From Caprimulgus europaeus (Eukaryota > Chordata > Aves > Caprimulgiformes > Caprimulgidae), in NCBI GenBank assembly GCA_907165065.1, contig OU015524.1, positions 34,911,295-34,975,294 of the forward strand: a stretch of 64,000 nucleotides of DNA. Direction: 5' to 3'. How positions within the stretch are numbered: position 1 is the first letter of the stretch; each line of letters starts with the position of its first letter. This document shows positions 1 through 13,382 of this stretch, in pieces. Both the position numbers and the translations under genes were made by a program. A model generated the notes under the pieces. That model ran no database searches. It was not told the origin of the DNA and saw only the letters and a list, made by a program, of their open reading frames with translations.

Positions 1-3000
1 GCTAGACGTCTAGACTTACCTTAACAGTCAGCAGAGAGAAACAGGCATTCTGAAGCATGGGTAATCTCATTTTAAGGTAGATGTTGAAAAGCACTCAGAT
101 GAACCAAGTCCTGGAAGCGCCTATCTCTCTCCATTGGCTATAAAGATTGCCTGAAGCAGAAGCTCAAATGCAAACATCAAAAGTTGAGAGAGATGAAAGT
201 GTATGGTCCTGAAAGTGCCTAATACAACAGCACTTCAGTAGTCACTGGGCTTTCAGTCTTTGGTAGTGCATGAAGTAGTATCTATGCATTTTCCATGATG
301 TGATCAAATAGTAATAGAGGATTTTCTATGAAGGAATCATATACTCCTTGTCCAGTGGTGGTATCTGCTCACCTTCCTGAAGACAGCTAGGCTTAAGCCT
401 CAGCCTCAAACCCAACAACTTCAGTTCAAGTATTTCTGCTGCCATCAGTGGAGTCACATTGCCCTGTCTCAGCAAGAGGGACAATGACTTCACAGCAAAC
501 TCCATTCAAGGGAAGAGCTGCTTGTCTGATGTCACTGAGCAGATGCCAATAAGATGCAGTCTTCCATAATGCTAGCTCATGTTTCCCCAAAGTAATGTGA
601 GGCAAAATACTTCCAACGTCTCTTAAATTTATATCAAGAATGTGTATCAACTCAGTTGCCTCCACTAGCACAGTTTGCAGTTTGTCACCAGTGAGACCTC
701 ATCTTGTCCACCTCATGACAGGAGGCCACACTCAGACAACCTTCAAATCACATCAAGAGTAAACATTGCAATTACTACCCCCACTGATGATGCAGCCAGA
801 GACAATCCAGCAACCCTAGATAGCAGGCTTTTAATCAAGCTTGTAATCACAAAATACTCTCATATTTAGACACCCCAGTAATTGTAATGCCAGTATTATC
901 GCAGGCAGAAGAATAAAGCTCAAAAGCCTTTCCACTCCCCTCCCCAGACCAACTGTTTCTTCATGTTCTTCACACTAGAAGACAACAGGCAACCACTTGG
1001 GCAGATTCTTGTTTTTTCCTTTCTTTAATAGCAGGGCTGGCTGTCATTTTATCTGTATGCCTTTTCAAACTTAGCTACATTTGCAGTGTCAGCATCTCAA
1101 CAAAATTACTAAAGACGCCAATATCACCCCATAACTGAAAAGTCCAGTTTCTTGTGAGGACTCTCGTTCCCCAAAAGCAAATTTTCCAAAGATGCCTAAG
1201 CAAAGAGGGAGGTTTTTTGTGAGCTTGCTCTAAACTACCTTCCTAATAATGTGGAAATGTCTGGGAGATTTTGCCTCCTGAATGATCCTCTACTCTCTGC
1301 TCTTCCAGTATTCAACACTGCTTTGATTTAGCTTGAGTCAAAGGCCTAGTGGAGTCCAAAAAGCTATCCACAATGATAGTTGTTCTTCCTTTCAGACAGT
1401 CTACTGATAAGGAGCAATTTCCAATTTCCATCTTTGCATTATGAACTAAGACTGTTCTTCTCAGTTTTCTTTGTCTTGTTTTCTAGGAACACTTATTGGC
1501 AGAAGTCTCTTTGTTTCTTAGAAATTCATCGGCTTCCACCATCTGTTTCTCCCATGATGTCACCATGCTCACTTTTGCCTCATCACTATTTCCACAGCAA
1601 TCAATCAGAATTGGATACCTCAACTGCCTGACCTCCACAAGGAATTAAAAACCAGAACAGAAAGGATATGAAGAAAAAAAAGGATATGGGAATCAAAATC
1701 AGGGAAAAACAACTGCTCAAAGTCTCTGATTGCCTCTAAATGCGACTATTCTTCTAAATTTCTGTATTATGGCATCATCTTTTAAGAATGTTTTGAAGTT
1801 GACCTCCAAATTTATAGAATTCAAGAGGTAAATGTTGAATAATGTTGTCATAGCATTTTAAAAGGATTAATTTCTCTTCATTCTCCTACTCAGACTCGTA
1901 TAACCTGAATATCAAGAGATGGTGTGAGAACTATTGACAGTTCTGATGTCATAAGAAAAAGAGAATAGCATGTAGGCATTTTAATATGAAGGACTCATTT
2001 ATTTTTCTTAATATTGACACCTAATAAACATAGAAAAGAATACTATCTTTGTTAACAATTACGCTGAAATTTAGACATGAGACATCTGTTGGTTCTGGAA
2101 CACATACCAAAATAAAGGAAGACCCCAATGCAAAAACTTTGTTGTTTCTAGCTGAGAAATAAGCAAACCATTCCCTCTTCCCATTTTTCTTTCTTGTCCT
2201 GATCACACAATGTCAACAAACAAACAAGGCCATAAACCTGGTTGTATTTTGACTTGGTGGAGCACCTATAGCGTGTGCTTGCTCTTACACAAAACAGAGC
2301 TTTTTAGCTGGTTTTTATTGCTCTCTCTGGTACCAAGGTGCCACAACATTCCAGCCAGGAGCTCTCTGCTGCTTCTGGAGTTGTAACTATGCCAGAAACA
2401 CCACTGCAATAAGGAAGACTTCCTTTCCCCACACCAGAAATAATATTTTCCGCAGATCCCCAGCTTGCACAGGTTAGTGTGACCACAGGCTTCTTCCTCA
2501 GCCCCCTGTAGTGCCTATCATGATGAAAGCATTTGAAAGAGCTTTGTACACTGAACTTCCTGGAACCGACGGGTGGGCTCAGTGTGGCGTTTTGCAATCT
2601 GAGCATCCATCTAAGCGGCCGCGTCCCTCATGAAGTCCCAGCGCTGCGTATGCTGTGAATCTGCCCTAGCAATTACTGCACAGGGGCGCAGCTGAGCCTG
2701 ATCTCAACACAGCTGAAGCTCAAGCACTGCCAAGAACAGAGTGTGTTCAGCACTGTTTTAAGAAGTATGGTTTGTCCTCATAGGAAGGAGCTCTCCTTGT
2801 TCTCATTACCTCTCTTGAGTGCCAGAGTCTTTGAGGTAAGCAAGAGAGTCCTCTCCTTCCTTGCTCACAGTGAAAACTACTTGCCTCAGTTTGGAACCTC
2901 ATTTAACTACAAATTGCTCCCTCTAGATCTTTGTGTGTCATCACTGGAAGATCTGGTACATCCCAAAGCACATATCCATGTGTCCATCAAATAATTTCTA

Positions 3001-6000
3001 GGAAGAACATTACCTCTGTGCTTGATAATGGAGACATCTCTTACTGTATCCCCAGTTTCATCTTCAGATTGTTTCACGCTTCTTTGATTTTATCCTTTCA
3101 CCTCCCCAGGAGATTCCTGTTCTCTACGTCTCATACTTGGGCATGGAGAAGAATGAGTACAAAGCTTTTTACCTGGATTATGTGTCTGTCTCGTTAGTAG
3201 CATACCTATTATGGTGCATCAGGACCAAGAGGTTTTTCCAAACAGATTATTTACTTTTTTTAGTAGAGGAGGGAGCCTATGGTGGAACAATTTTTGTGCT
3301 TGAAAACTGGCCAAGCAGAGGAAGAGGAGGACTTACTGTCCCCAGAAAATGGTATTTGGGTTCATCAAATCAGGTTGATAAAATGATCACTGTAAACGTA
3401 CGAAGGGACAATTGCTGCATTGCTGCATAGTCACCACACCCCCTCCAGGTGGCCCTTCCCAGGAGTCCAGTGTTCGCCCTGTATGGTTTCAAGCAAGATG
3501 CCCATCAGTGCCACCCTCTTCCTCAAATATTACATGAGCGTAACTGATCCTTTTCAGTAGTTATGGATGAACACACCACTTCTGAAGGCTGAACCAAAGA
3601 GGGCCTCAGCCATCTCCAGTTGCATCATCTTTTTCCACATATGCACACTCAGACTTTCCTCCTCCACTTCCCTGTGTCTTTCATCCTTTGTTTCAGTTGC
3701 CCTTTCCCTCATCAGTTAATCTCCATATCTCACTTTACCCTGCAATACTCTCTATCCATCTCCCACCATTCACCCTTACATTCTCCAGCCCCACTAGACT
3801 TAAAAGTTTAGGGCTCGGATTTTTCCTCATGCGTGTGAACAACAGTGGGTGGGGTGGCTGCAGAAATCTTGCTGGATCTGTGGTATGGGCAGTGGGGTCT
3901 GTATGCACTTATAAACAAAATCTTGAGGGAAATCCTGAAGCCAAGCTAAGACGTCAGGATTTTGCTCAAAAGGCCAATAGATCTGTAGTTGAGAAAATGA
4001 ACCCCTGGCACCAAACAAGATAAGCAGGATATGTTGAAAGTTAGGCTGTTTGCCTAGAACTCCTTTGTACTAATCCCTGCCTCTAACTTTGAGAGTGACC
4101 TAGAGGGAAACTGTTAATTTGCCTCTAGATGATGAGACAGCTTCAGAAGGAGGAGCAAGGAAGACCTTTAGCGTCTTGTTTCTTTGCTTCACCTAGCCTG
4201 GCAATGACCACGTCACTCACAGCGGCACTGACCCAAGTGCCTGTCTCATCAAAAGAAACCAGAGTTCAGCGTCTATTCTGAGAAATACAGATGGGAGTGA
4301 AGGGAAGGAGGGAGGAGACCTGTTTCCATGGTTTCAAGCTCGATCTTTTGTGATGTTGCTACCCTCCTCTTCAGCAGCTAATTTTTTCAGTTTTGAGGCT
4401 CAGACCCAGCTCTGCCTCCAGCAGCACAGCAAGGTCTTTCACACCTTGGCAAGTCCTCCACTGAGGGACACTGCAGGGAAATTAGTGGTGTGCTCCTGCT
4501 CACGCCATGGCAGATTCTGCCATGTGTTGTACCCCAGCTTCTGTTGAGTTTTCAGGTTTCCTTGCCCCACTGCAGGTTCCTCCTTCTCTTCAAGCTGTCT
4601 CCCACACAAATGAGACCCAGCTGCATGTCTGCCTTGGCTACCCTGAACCATGGGGGCTGTAATACCACTAGGATAAGCCACAGCCCTCCTTTGTCCTTCT
4701 TTCCCCTGGGCAGGAGGCTCTTTTTTCCCTCTCTTAGCCCCACAGAAAGGATGCCCCAGCAACTCCATCTTTTCAAGGCCAGCAGCCCATCGATTTAACT
4801 CCCTTAAAGGCTGCATCCAAATGGGTCCTGCTGGTGGCATGTGGGGTGTCCTCCTGGCAGGGGCTGAGCTCACTGCACCACAGTTCCCTCCATCCCCAGC
4901 AGCCTTTGGCAAAACCTCTTTCCACTTTCCTCCCAGGCACTCCCTTGCTCTTTCCCCCCAAACCCCTTTCCCAGAAGATCCTCCCCACAGATCAGAAGCA
5001 GATCTTCCTTCTGGAGACTCTGTGAAGGAAAAGAGCCAGCTCAGGGAGATCTTTTGCATCACTCTGAGCCCAGGCTGAATTTTCCTGGTAACACCTCCCA
5101 CCTGCTTTTTCTAGGAAAGAATGAATATAGAGAAACTTAGAGTTGGACTCATGGCTACAAGTCCAAGCACAAGAAAAGGGAAAGAGGGATTGAAAAGCTA
5201 GCTACCTTATAATTAAAATATGAAAAGGATTAAGCTTATCTTCTTCTTAGGAACTAGAGGAGAAGTGGGAAGTGGCAGTGTAAGGGGCCTACAATTGAAC
5301 AAAGCTTGAAACTTTTATTCCCGATGAGGGAAACTAAGCCATGTTTACAAATAATGCTGATGGTCCAGCCCTGACTGTGCTCCAAAAATGCAGCATCCCT
5401 ACTCCTGGATTGCCTCAGCACTACATCCCCAGAGGCAGGGAGAAGCAATAAATCAGAGTAGCAATCCAAAACATGACACAACTTTTGAGCAATATTTTCT
5501 TGTGCCTTGTGGTACGTAGAGGGCTTCTGTCCCCACATCCCACTGGCAATTGCTCTGGTAACAAAAATATTATTGTCTGCACTGTGATGGACAATAAAGA
5601 CCCCACGGGCTCATTGTTTTAGGGTTGGGATTTAGCCCAAGTATCCTTACCACGCCTCTGCCTCTAAATGCTGTGATTCAGTGACTTGGCTGTGGGCTGG
5701 AGAGTCGCTCCCTCCCATCTGCTGCATGGGTCAGCCCTGTAGGTGGGACAGAGGTGATGTGAGGGCCTCGGGCTGGCCTGAAAGACAAGGGCAAGTTACA
5801 CCCTTGCAGAAGATAGTACTTCAGAGCCCTCTGGATGAGAGTAGTTAAGAGGTGACCGGTGTGTCTCCTTTGCTCTCTTGCCCAACCCTCGGCTGTGTCC
5901 CTATGGACTCCATCCTACATCCCTGAGTTCCCAGGACCTGTGTCTTCTGAACCCTAGAGGGTACTAGAGAGCAATATTCAGCCTCCTGAGAAGCAGGCTA

Positions 6001-9000
6001 CTTGCCTGTAGTCCTGGAGGTATCTTTCGTGAAACTAGGAAGCAGCCCTACATACCTTGGAGGAGCCTTGGAGGCACCAGGGCCTAAGGGTCTCTCTCAT
6101 TCACCATCACCCTCTGAAGGAGCCCATGCAGGCACCGTTCAGTGTAGGGAACATGCCAAGCCTAGCAAGGGGTATACTTCCCTCTAGAGTTTCAGGATAG
6201 ATGTCTCTGGGCCCTAGGTGATGATAAAAAGGTGATAACACACACACCTGTCAGCACCACCCTGACTTTAATAACCAGAGATCCCTCCATTATCACCTCC
6301 TCTGCTCTACGAGACACGTTGCTCAGATACTGTGGTGACATGGACCATATAAGAACAAGGCACAAGTAGGCTAGGCAGCCTGTACTGCACAATTCCAGCC
6401 CTCCAAGCAGTGACTCCACATATCCCGGCATGGAGGAGAGCATGCAGTGTGAGCGCATACCCTGCCCTGCCTGTAGTCGTAATGCAGAATGGGATCATCC
6501 TGAACCCATCCCATCTAGGCACTTATCCAAATTTTAAATGTTCTGCGAGTTCAGACACAAGAGAAACATTTCTGCCCTTTCTGCTTTGCCCCATGAAGAA
6601 AGCAGAAGAGCAGCAGAGACTGGGTGGGAAGTAAGTCCAGACAACCCCACCAAACCATGTCCTTGAAAATAATGACCAGTCTTGGTGACTTGTTTCTCCC
6701 TCCTGAACTATGCAGCGTCCTGACATCAGTAAAGCCCTTCTGCTTCCAGAGAAAGAAACATCTCTGATTCCTGACAAGCCAGGGTGATAGATGTTAGGTG
6801 TGCTGTGGAGCATCTGGACATTTGCCAGCTTCTTGAGGTTGGCATGTTAATTACACCTGAACGTGTAGAAGATTTGAATCAGACCTAACCACTCACAGTT
6901 ATAATTTTCTATTTGGACAGCAAAAGCATGCAGAATTTCACAAAGCATGGGTTAAAACAAAAATATGCTTTCAGAGCAGCAGGAGAAAAAACTTAAAGAA
7001 CATCCTAAAGAACTAAGGAGTGAAAAAAAATGTGCCCTACTTATCCCTTAGCCCATTTTAACTTGGTGGAACTGATGCACGTGCCGTATTGCACAGCTGA
7101 GTCTGTCCTGGAATCTCTTTTTGGAAATCACTTCTTAAAGGTAAGATTTTCTAGTTCACCCTCCTAGTCTTGCAGAGCCATATTTCAGTGATCCCTGAAG
7201 TTGTCCCCAGGGCTCAGAGGCAGAAGTGCAGCATTAGGAAGCAGAGAGTGGTCTCATCTGATTGATAGCACTTCATACCATTCTTTCATCCCTTCTGGGT
7301 CTGAGATTCCCCTTTCCACCAGCTCCAGGTCTTAATCTCCTCTTCTTGTCCATGGCTTCCATTGCTCAGACCTCTCCTGGGTGTGCTCCCTGCACAGCTA
7401 TGGGCTCTACATGCTACCAGGATTTAATGCTAACAGCAAATTTGACCCTGACATCACTTGCACCAACAGCTTGTTTAAAAGAAAGAAATGAAGGAAAGCA
7501 CAGGTTAGGGTAGAATGATTAGTTGCTTGTTAGGGTAGCTGATTAAAAAGTTTTTAGAAAGAGCTTGGAACAAAATATTCACCAAGAAGGAAGGACAGTT
7601 CTCCTGACAGAAGCCAGGAGATGTCTCCTTTCAGCTACTTAAACTAATGATTCAGAAGTTCAGAGTGGTTTAATTTGTTACTAGTTTTGCTGTTCAGTTG
7701 AATTAGAGAAATGGGACATTCCCAGATATGTTCATAAACAATTTCAAAGGATGCCAGACAAACCTAAGCTGTCCCGTGGTCCTGCATGTCTATCAGTCAA
7801 CAGGCATTGACAATGATGCACAGTGAGGTCCTTTGCTAAACCTCATTCTTATCCTAGAAAACTAATAAAAGAGTTCGACTTCAAGGTGGAAATGGATCTG
7901 CAGACAAGGCAAACTTTTTGTGTCACTGAACAGCACTAACCATTTCAGCCAAGCAGTCTTGATGTTCCCCGTGCCTTTTAGCGTAACTACTGCTGTCACC
8001 CTGGTACTGCCTGGGAGTCTAAAAGGAAAATGAGAGACATTATTTTGTAAAAGTCATTTTTTAAAAAGGCACAATGGTTTTCTTGTCATCTGGCAAGCAA
8101 GAAAAGAAATAACTCATTCTTTTGCCTTAAAATTTTAAAATTTAATATAAAGGACAATTTAAGTGCCTGTAAAAAGCCAGATCACAATGTGCCTTGCCAT
8201 CTTCAGGTACTTCATTCTTTCATCATTACAAATGTCTTTTTTAGTTTCAGAAGCACAACAAATTCTACCAAAAATCCAGGAAGCTCCAGACAAGCACTGA
8301 CCATGTTAATTACCCACAAAATGTGTAAGACTGCCATGATCAGCTCTCTGCTATCTGACAGACCTCATTGTATGAGCAACCATTGAGGATTTACTGTTTC
8401 TCACATACATTCGCCTAAAGTACCTGTTTGTGGTCACCTGGATAAATTCTGTTTGCATTCACACAGCTCAAGGGAGGCCCTGCCAGGAAGTGGTCTAAAC
8501 CCCAGCAAGCTCCCCGAGCCCTGCTCCATGCAGCCATTCTCACCCGTAGTTGCAGAGCACCTGCAGGTCAGCACATGCGTGACCAAACACAGAACATCCC
8601 ACAGTTACTAAAACCATACCACAGGCATGAGGAAAACCAGGTGGACGCCAAACAAGATTGGTCATAAGTGCAGGCTCAGGTCCAGATACTAATTCAGGGG
8701 ACACATTCCTTATGAAACCATGGAAGAGGCAGCAGCTACCTTGACAGCAACAATCAAAACCCAAGTTTTCAGCAGGCTTTTAAAATTGTCAGACCTGCTG
8801 CACTAGCCCAGAGATGAAGGCACATTCAGACAGAAGCTGTTTATTGCACTTCAGGTTCTGTTTTCACTCCATAAAGAAAATAAATGTTTTGGCCATGAAA
8901 ACAGTCAGTTGTTTGGCTTTTGCTATGCATACACAGGGAAACTTCCTAGTAACATATTGCACTGTCATCAAATACCATGAATTTGTTCCTTTCCACTGAG

Positions 9001-9049
9001 CTAGGCTCAGGCTTGAATTCTCAATTCATAGACTTTGAACTTGACTCAG
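1..9049. other. Gene-less stretch, nothing recognised
   Basis: No frame here reads as a known protein. The open frames are short (mostly under 110 codons) and none shows a domain I know; the 220-codon minus frame at 4439-5101 is a proline-, glycine- and lysine-rich translation without domain character. A short CA run occurs near 6239. AT-rich sequence at 8040-8175 has no assigned function. I see no repeat family I can name with confidence, so this is either unique DNA or very old repeats. Confidence 0.6.
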
Positions 9050-9080
9050 GGTAACATTATTTTAGCTGAGGTCCACAGCC

Positions 9081-9165
9081 TCTTAAGGCCATAGGGGGCC
9101 AGCCAGAACATCTCATCTGACCTTCTGCTGCCCCTAGGCCACAGACTTCATCAGTTCAAGAGCTA
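9081..9165 (-). mobile_element. CR1 LINE 3'-end fragment
   Basis: Read on the minus strand, this matches the last part of a CR1 variant abundant in turtles and other sauropsids. It has a 'tctgtggcct' stretch, a 'gaaggtcagatgagatg' core (the common form is 'aggtcagactagatgat'), then a purine-poor 'ggccccctatggcctta' end. It is diverged and truncated with no coding part. The call rests on remembered CR1 consensus patterns, not a search. Confidence 0.6.
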
Positions 9166-12100
9166 CTTATTTTCAGCAAATCTCTTCTAGCAGTACCAGG
9201 AAGATCCCCGGGATTTTTGTTTTTTCACTGAAGAGAAGGCAAGATATTTAGTAGGTGGTTTTTTCTAATGCAGCTTTAATGGAAGGAGCCACACAAAACC
9301 AGAAATATGGTAAAAGTGGACTGACTGATAAGAGTCCAGTCCTTACACCCCATCTGGATGGGAACAGACTGGATTATTTCCAGTTGTTTCCCTGGATCTC
9401 AATAGAGGGCTCAGGATGAGGCCTCTTAAGCTGGTGATTCTGTCTTGTCTGGTGCACAGTCACTGGAGCACTTCCCTGCCTCTCGCCCCCACTCTCTCCA
9501 CCCATCCTTCCACACTGGTGAACCCACAAAACAAAAATGACACCTGAAAAAACATTGTTTCTGAAGGCCAGCTATCCACCCCTAATAAAAAAGGCTGAGA
9601 TCTCCGTGTGATTGCAACCAAGAAGCTGTGTTGTAAAAACTGAGCTCATTCATAAGAACAAACAAAGGAAGAATTTGTATGCAAGAAACAATTCTAAGAT
9701 CACAGCTCCGTCAGCTCTGGCCCTTCAAACCCTCCATGGACCTTTGTTTTGGTACCCATCTACAGAGGATGTTCCCAGGAAACCTAGATGGGAGAATGGA
9801 GAGATAGGTAAGATTATCTTCTCTGTTCACAGGCATGAAACAAAAACTACATGAGGATTTATGAAGTACTTTTCTCTTGCTCTCACCATCTTCAGAGATT
9901 CATACAAACTGTCCAGCTAGTATGAATGCTCATGGCCAAATTCCTGAGGGAAAAATTCTTGCTGAGTCAAGCTGATGGAAAAACAGAAATTCTGCTTTGC
10001 GGGAAATTCCAGGACCTCTGTTTTGTCCCTAAATTAATCAGAAAAGTCAGAAATCAAAACATTCTGCAGACTGACATTCCCAAGAATATTTCTTTAATAT
10101 TTGGAAGAAAAGATAGGCTACTCTGAGCTTTACAAGCCACAGCTCTGTGAGACGTGCGCCAAGTATAAAACATTTCAGACATTTCTGTACTGCAATTCCA
10201 AAAGCCACACCACGCTGCAGTAAACAAGTGCAGCATCAGAGGCAGCGGTCCCCAGCAGCATCAGATTCCCCTGCAGAAAATACACTGTGTGTGCAGGCAA
10301 CGTCTGTGATCTTCTCCTAGCACACACTCCAAGTTGGAAGGAGATTCCCTTCCTTGCAGGGCCATTTGTTGGTCTCTTTTCTGCTATCAGTGCAAGGTGA
10401 AAGTGTGTTTACACTGCGAGTACTTTCTCTGTCCACCGTCATTACCTCTCCCACACACTGCATGTGTTCCAGTGACGTGCAAAGGAAGTTACAGCTGACA
10501 CAGGAGAGGGACAGGCTTTTAAGATTTTCCCCAGAGCCTTGAAACAAAAACTGTTACAAGGAACTGTCTGTGCTTCTTCCAGTGTGGAGACTGCGTGCAC
10601 ACCCACATGGCAGCTCCCGAAGCCTGAATTGTGCAATCCTATGGAGCACCAGCGAGGCTTCAAGCAACTGGTCTCGTACAGCACGCGTTGAACTGAGCTC
10701 ATGAGGCTGAGTAAGGGTGACTTCAACCCTGCATCCTTTCTCTGCACCAGGAAAAGAGAGTAATGGTCAGCAGCTGGCAGCTTCGTGAGGTAGTGCTCAG
10801 AGGATGGACCATTTCCAGTGCAGTAGCACATGGGACCTCAGCTTCAAAAGCCCAGGCTGGAACTGGGATGGGAAGCGGGGGAGGAACAGACCAAGGCCTG
10901 ATGCCACTTCTCTGTGCCACAGCTGCACGGACTTTCCCTAAGTCAAGCCAGAATCAAGCAGAGATTTCATTAAATGAGGCAGTCCCAGAACAAGGTTTCT
11001 CTGAGCATCCAGGCACCACAGACAAAAGGCAGTTTAACAGAAGAAGGATGACAGAATTGTTCTGTTAAATCCAACCAGCACCTCCTGCTTCCAGACTGCT
11101 CTGTGGCACATTTGTAACAGCAGCATGCCGGGGAGACTGCAAATGCAGGCGTTACGAGTTACACTACATGGTGCCGGAGAACTTACTTAGTTTAGGCAGT
11201 GAATTTACTGGGGACTGACTGGTGCACAAAAGAAGTGGTGTGTGGGGGCTCTTAACTGGCAGGCAGAAACAAAAAGCAGAACAAATCACTGCAAACGCCT
11301 AATGGGAATCAGAGGACAGGAGGGCTGGAAGGCATAAACATGCAGCACAGGAAAAGAAGCAGCAGAGCATAGGAAACCAAGTAGCTGGATTATTTCTTCC
11401 TGAGTTGTAACACCAAGTTCCTGTCTTGTAAAGGTGCTGTATCCTTCATCCATCCCATGAACCAGGAGAGCAAACTTGGGCCTCTTCAGCAGGCTGTAAG
11501 AGGAAGTAACAGAACTACAAGAAAGGATTCCAAATTGCAGATATTACTGTAAGGTGCTGCAGGGTTACAAACACAAGCCCAGATTCTGCTACATTTTTCT
11601 CACAGGTGCCTTCCCCTGCTTCACATCCAGACCTGGTTAATTCAGAGGTCCACTCACAAATTGCTCCTTGCAGGGCCAGGGCCAGAGTTGTACAAGCAAA
11701 TTCAGTTTGAGGGGAGTGACTTTTTAGTGGGGCTTAAAAGGTCTGGAAGAGAAGAGGTGTGAAACTTCCTAAAAGCTTCATCATTCTCACTAATTCCTCC
11801 AGACAGGAGAATCAAAGGCCATGTGACTTGATCACATCCCTCCTTTTTCCTTATACCCAGATCAGGAAACAGCAACAGCAGCATGTCACAGTGGTGAGAG
11901 TGACCCACGGCTGCAAGGTTACAGGGAGTAGTGAATACCCAGGAAGCTTTCACAGAGCTATTGCTAAGGGGTTTCTAGTGGCAATATCCTACCAAAACTG
12001 AAATCAGTCAGTATAAACAGAATAAAACTGGGGGAGGAATATACTAGAGTGACAGTCACCTGGTGCAAAGGGCTAACACTAGGCAAATTTGATATTTTAG

Positions 12101-12744
12101 CTCCCTTTAAATACAGTGGGAATGGTTTGGGGATAAGTTAGATTCCAGTGGACTCCAGCCTGGTGCTACTTTCTCTGCATAGGAGTGAATTCCCGCCAAC
12201 ACCACCACCCAAAAATAGACTGTTATAAAAGTTTTCTAGCTCAACTACCAAACCCTACAGGGAGAAGAATGAAAAATAGCAGGACCGGCAGCATACTGTG
12301 AGACTCTCCCCAAGTCTGCTACAAGGAGCCAGCCTTTAGGATGAGCAGGGTTTATGGCAGCATGGGTTCATCCGCGTGGTGGAGTTAACTTGCACCATTC
12401 ACAGCCGTGGTGTTCAACCACAAGTAGACCATGCAGTCCTGCTCTCACTCTCCCAACCTGGTGAGATGGGAACGGAATCACAGCAAAGGGGGCATGGATT
12501 AGGATGAAGGACAGGGACGGCTCACTCACAAGTTATGGTCAAGGCCAAAACAGATTCAACTTGAGGAAGAAAAATCAATTTAATTCGTTGCCATTCATCC
12601 AAGTAGCACAGTGAGACACAACAACCACATCTTACAACATCTTCCCCCACCGCTCCCTTCTTCCTGGGCTCAAATCACTTTGCTCCCGATTTCTCTACCT
12701 CCCCTTCCTAGCAGCACAGGGGGCAGGGAATGAGGGTTCAGTCA
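9166..12744. other. Gene-less stretch, nothing recognised
   Basis: Open frames overlap on both strands around 10.3-11.1 kb (up to 129 codons, minus strand 10442-10831) but show no domain, and neighbouring frames are equally open, as expected for GC-balanced non-coding DNA. No tRNA boxes, long tandem repeats or clear transposon ends were seen. Confidence 0.55.
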
Positions 12745-13382
12745 GTTCACCATTGCTGCTCTTCCCAGCATGAAAGTCCAGGAACAAGATGTTCCAATGC
12801 AAGCTTCCCATGGAGTCATGGACCTCTTTGGGTTCATCTCCCAGCTCCAGCATGGGGACATCCACGGGCTTCAGATGGGCCTCCAGTCCAGTGCATATCC
12901 TCACCCTCACTCTGGCAGCGAGCAACTCTCAGGTTCTCCACTCAGTCACATTTGCCCTTGGGCTCAGCTTTTCTGCTCCAGCATGGAGTCCTCCATAGCC
13001 TACACATGGGTATCTGCTGTCATTGAACCTCCATGGGCTGCAGGGACCTCCTTTGCCTTCTCCTATTCCATGCGGCTGAACTGTGTGTTTGAGGTTCTCT
13101 GTCCTCCCCTCCTCCTCCTTCGGAGCTCTCCCTTTGTTTAGGCCCGTGGTCGTCTTTTGTTCAGGTCAGTGGCCTCTCCTCCAGGTTCTCTCCACCTTCT
13201 TCTTTTCAAGACAGTCCTTCCCCTCACAAATAAGGATTCGCAGAGACATTTCCCTGGTGCTAACTGTCTAAGCCTAGGATGGGGGCTACGCCTTGGAGCC
13301 AGGGGAGCTCTAGAAGCTTATCACAAGGTGGCCCCTTCCCCCACTACCGAAAACACCCCCACACACAAACCAACACAACAGT
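12745..13382. mobile_element. Interspersed repeat resembling a family common in birds
   Basis: The block is pyrimidine-rich with spaced phrases: 'gggttcatctcccagctcc', then 'ccatgggctgcagggacc', a long CT-rich tract with 'ctcctcc', then 'agctctagaagcttatcac' and a C- and A-rich tail with 'ccactaccgaaaac' and 'acaaaccaacacaac'. I know this order of phrases from a high-copy repeat in bird genomes, probably LTR-derived, but I cannot name the family or its strand. The overlapping plus-strand frames of up to 144 codons here are translations of the repeat, not a gene. If the match holds, the host is more likely an archosaur than a turtle. Confidence 0.55.

Noticed and set aside
4439-5101. 220-codon minus-strand open frame
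   Set aside because: No domain, low-complexity composition, and equally open plus-strand frames over the same bases. A frame of roughly 180-220 codons is expected once by chance in six frames of 64 kb at about 50% GC.
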